NCBI GenBank assembly: GCA_003476595.1
Contig: DMTU01000113.1
Location: 3,403-10,411, forward strand
Direction of reading: 5' to 3'
From: Acidimicrobiaceae bacterium
GTDB lineage: Bacteria > Actinomycetota > Acidimicrobiia > Acidimicrobiales > Salinilacustritrichaceae
Length of the DNA stretch: 7,009 nt
The translations under genes were made by a program, and so were the position numbers. The notes beneath the pieces were generated by a model. It worked only from the letters and a program-made list of their open reading frames with translations. It searched no databases and had not been told where the DNA came from. Positions 5,722 through 7,009 of this stretch are shown piece by piece. The first letter of the stretch is position 1, and every line of letters starts with the position of its first letter.

Positions 5722-6522
5722 CTAACCGACGTTGGCGATGCCGCCGTCGACGACGATGGTCTCGCCGCAGAGGTAGCTGCCGCCGCGACCGGCGAGGAAC
5801 AGCGCGGCGCCGGCCATGTCGTCGGGGCGACCGATGCGGCGCATCGGCACGCCGCTGGCGACCATCTCCTTGCCCTCGTCGCTGCCCAGGGCGAAGGCCA
5901 TCATCTTGGACTCGAACGGTCCGGGGGCGATGGCGTTGACGTTGACGTGGTCGCGGACGAGGTTCTTGGCCAGGTGGCGGGTGAGGGCGAGGATGCCGGC
6001 CTTGGTCGTGCTGTACGCGTAGGTCTCCATGGCCGGGGTGCGAATGCCGTCGATGGAGCCGATGTTGATGACCCGGCTCGGGTCGTCTTCGGTGCCCGCG
6101 GCCCGGAGCTCGGGCAGCAGCGCCTGGGTCAGCAGGAACGCGCCCTTCACGTTGATGTTGAACAGCTTGTCGAAGGCCGACTCGGGGTACTCGTCGAGCG
6201 GCTCACCCCACGTGGCGCCGGCGTTGTTGACCAGCACGTGCAGCGTGCCGCCGGTGCGCTCCCGCACCGCGGCGGCGAGGGCGTCGACACCCTCCTGGGT
6301 GGACAGGTCGGCCGGGACCGACGTGCACGAGCCGCCGCCCTCGAGGGCGTCGAGCTCGGCGGCGGTGGCGTCGCACGCGTCGGCCTTGCGAGCCGAGATG
6401 ATCACGTGCGCCCCGGCCTCCACGAAGCCCTGGGCGATCATGGCGCCGATGCCCCGGCTGCCGCCGGTCACCACCACCTGCTTGCCCTCGACACCGAACA
6501 GACGATCCAGCACAGCAGTCAT
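5722..6522 (-). CDS. Classical SDR-family NAD(P)-dependent oxidoreductase
   Basis: A 266-residue Rossmann-fold short-chain dehydrogenase/reductase. Every classical feature is present: cofactor loop TGGSRGIG (19-26), ADLS (71-74), NNAG (99-102), and the catalytic tetrad Asn124, Ser156, Tyr170 and Lys174 (YSTTK). The PG of IAPGPFES (198-205) and the C-terminal strand GETIVVDGGIANVG are also typical. Arg46 in SARKAD after strand 2 hints at NADP(H) preference, as in 3-oxoacyl-ACP reductase and RhlG-like members, but the alcohol or ketone substrate is not readable. The ATG at 6522 is chosen over an upstream extension because the protein then starts just before the Rossmann strand, at normal SDR length, with a TAGGTT box seven bases upstream. 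It is divergent from the EthD gene, and a palindrome between them may regulate both. Confidence 0.94.
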   Translation of the reverse strand: MTAVLDRLFGVEGKQVVVTGGSRGIGAMIAQGFVEAGAHVIISARKADACDATAAELDALEGGGSCTSVPADLSTQEGVDALAAAVRERTGGTLHVLVNNAGATWGEPLDEYPESAFDKLFNINVKGAFLLTQALLPELRAAGTEDDPSRVINIGSIDGIRTPAMETYAYSTTKAGILALTRHLAKNLVRDHVNVNAIAPGPFESKMMAFALGSDEGKEMVASGVPMRRIGRPDDMAGAALFLAGRGGSYLCGETIVVDGGIANVG

Positions 6523-6529
6523 GGCCGGC

Positions 6530-6535
6530 AACCTA
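6530..6535 (-). promoter_or_regulatory. Putative -10 box (TAGGTT) of the SDR gene, leaderless type
   Basis: On the minus strand TAGGTT is followed by seven bases and the ATG at 6522, leaving no room for a ribosome-binding site. The box is part of GGTTGC, itself inverted against GCAACC: copies read GCAACC at 6528-6533, GGTTGC at 6545-6550 and GCAACC at 6584-6589 on the plus strand. Confidence 0.45.
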
Positions 6536-6546
6536 CACAGGGGTGG

Positions 6547-6575
6547 TTGCACGAACTTGACCGGTCGGTCAGGCT
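6547..6575 (+). promoter_or_regulatory. Putative promoter of the EthD gene (TTGCAC-N17-CAGGCT)
   Basis: TTGCAC (6547-6552) and CAGGCT (6570-6575) are 17 bases apart, the standard sigma-70 spacing, though both hexamers are imperfect. Transcription would start near 6582, leaving a leader of about 30 bases that contains the ribosome-binding site. Weak matches make this tentative. Confidence 0.3.
6558..6571. promoter_or_regulatory. Candidate operator TGACC-GGTC-GGTCA
   Basis: TGACC (6558-6562) and GGTCA (6567-6571) are exact reverse complements around a four-base spacer. The site falls between the proposed -35 and -10 boxes of the EthD gene and at the -35 zone of the SDR gene. Short palindromes of this type are often bound by TetR-like repressors; no regulator gene is in the window, so this is inference. 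Confidence 0.35.
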
Positions 6576-6600
6576 GCGCGGCCGCAACCGATCCCGACCG

Positions 6601-6605
6601 AAGGA
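6601..6605 (+). promoter_or_regulatory. Shine-Dalgarno sequence (AAGGA) of the EthD gene
   Basis: AAGGA lies seven bases before the ATG at 6613, an optimal spacing, and fixes that start. It is the clearest ribosome-binding site in the window and contrasts with the five genes that have a -10-like box in its place. Confidence 0.7.
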
Positions 6606-6612
6606 CCAACCG

Positions 6613-6906
6613 ATGATCCGCCTGAGCGTGCTGTACCCCAAGACCGACGGTGCCGAGTTCGACCACGACTACTACCGGGACTCCCACGTCCCGCTGGCGT
6701 GCAAGACCTGGGGCATCGACGCCTCGAACGCACAGATCGACAAGGGCGTCGACGGCCCCTACGAGGCCGCCGTGCACTTCACGTTCGACTCCCTCGAGGC
6801 GCTCGGCGCGGCCATGGGCGGCGAGGGGACCGGCGCGGTCATCGCCGACGTGGCGAACTACACCTCGATCCAGCCGGTCATGCAGACCAGCGAGATCGTC
6901 AGCTAG
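6613..6906 (+). CDS. EthD family small protein
   Basis: A 97-residue single-domain protein of the EthD family (dimeric alpha+beta barrel). The N-terminal strand MIRLSVLYP is followed by the family motif FDHDYYRDSHVPLA (16-29), with Tyr21 and His25 in the typical positions. The middle strand AAVHFTFDSLEALGAAM (52-68) and the terminal YTSIQPVMQTSEIV complete the fold. EthD itself is needed for ethyl tert-butyl ether breakdown in actinobacteria, but most members have no known reaction. Here the neighbour is a divergent SDR gene, which at most suggests a link to redox catabolism. The start is set by AAGGA seven bases upstream. The stop is shared with phoU on the opposite strand through a CTAG. 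Confidence 0.88.
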   Translation: MIRLSVLYPKTDGAEFDHDYYRDSHVPLACKTWGIDASNAQIDKGVDGPYEAAVHFTFDSLEALGAAMGGEGTGAVIADVANYTSIQPVMQTSEIVS

Positions 6907-7009
6907 TCGGTCTTGCGCTGCGGGCGCCCGGTGGCCAGGTAGCAGACGCGGCCGGCGATGTTGACCGCGTGGTCGCCGAGGCGCTCGTAGTACCGACCGA
7001 CGAGGGCGG
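6903..7009 (-). CDS. phoU: Phosphate-signalling regulator PhoU, C-terminal fragment
   Basis: Only the last 34 residues and the stop are in the window; the gene continues past the right edge. The visible ALVGRYYERLGDHAVNIAGRV is the second conserved PhoU motif (E-R-x-G-D-H-A-x-N-I), whose acidic and His residues bind metal clusters in known PhoU structures. PhoU represses the Pho regulon by linking the PstSCAB phosphate transporter to the PhoR/PhoB-type sensor system. The tail YLATGRPQRKTD also fits the family end. Neighbouring pst or pho genes would lie outside the window. Its TAG stop (6905-6903) overlaps the EthD TAG stop by sharing the palindrome CTAG. Confidence 0.92.
   Translation of the reverse strand, partial: ALVGRYYERLGDHAVNIAGRVCYLATGRPQRKTD

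Noticed and set aside
6523..6777. N-terminal extension of the SDR protein by 85 residues
   Set aside because: It would run antisense through the EthD gene and the promoter region, and SDR proteins start just before the Rossmann motif as at 6522.
1..7009. CRISPR array, tRNA, rRNA, riboswitch or insertion sequence
   Set aside because: I saw no spaced direct repeats, no clover-leaf or conserved rRNA sequence, and no transposase-like frame on either strand.

Overview
The window is GC-rich (roughly 70% by eye) chromosomal DNA with tightly packed genes, several GTG or SD-less starts and actinobacterial-type proteins. A high-GC actinobacterium, possibly an acidimicrobial lineage, is my best inference; nothing in the window fixes the taxon. 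I count nine genes: seven complete and one cut at each edge.

Layout: (1) 1-917, minus: the N-terminal 305 residues of an AAA-type ATPase whose C-terminus lies outside. (2) 958-1002: a perfect 22-bp hairpin ending the next gene. (3) 1012-2808, minus: a 598-aa acyl-CoA dehydrogenase of the long, C-terminally extended type. (4) Divergent from it, 2894-4164, plus: an ElaA-type GNAT acetyltransferase joined by an ATGA overlap to a metallo-beta-lactamase-fold protein that has lost its HxHxDH metal motif. (5) 4175-4224: a hairpin shared by convergent genes. (6) 4232-4954, minus: a PIG-L/LmbE deacetylase, divergent from (7) 5010-5660, plus: msrA. (8) 5672-5705: another convergent hairpin. (9) 5722-6522, minus: a classical SDR oxidoreductase, divergent from (10) 6613-6906, plus: a small EthD-family protein. 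(11) 6903-7009, minus: the C-terminal end of PhoU, sharing a CTAG double stop with the EthD gene.

The genes do not form one pathway. They are short, independent transcription units of housekeeping and catabolic character: fatty acyl-CoA oxidation, SDR redox chemistry, methionine sulfoxide repair and phosphate regulation. I see no transposase, integrase, CRISPR array, tRNA or rRNA, and no gene-free stretch over 300 bases.

The points most worth a second look are the metal-site-less MBL protein coupled to the GNAT; a consistent TANNNT box 6-8 bases before the start codon of five genes, suggesting leaderless transcripts; and palindromes or tandem repeats in the three divergent promoter regions. 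I found no convincing undescribed multi-gene system.
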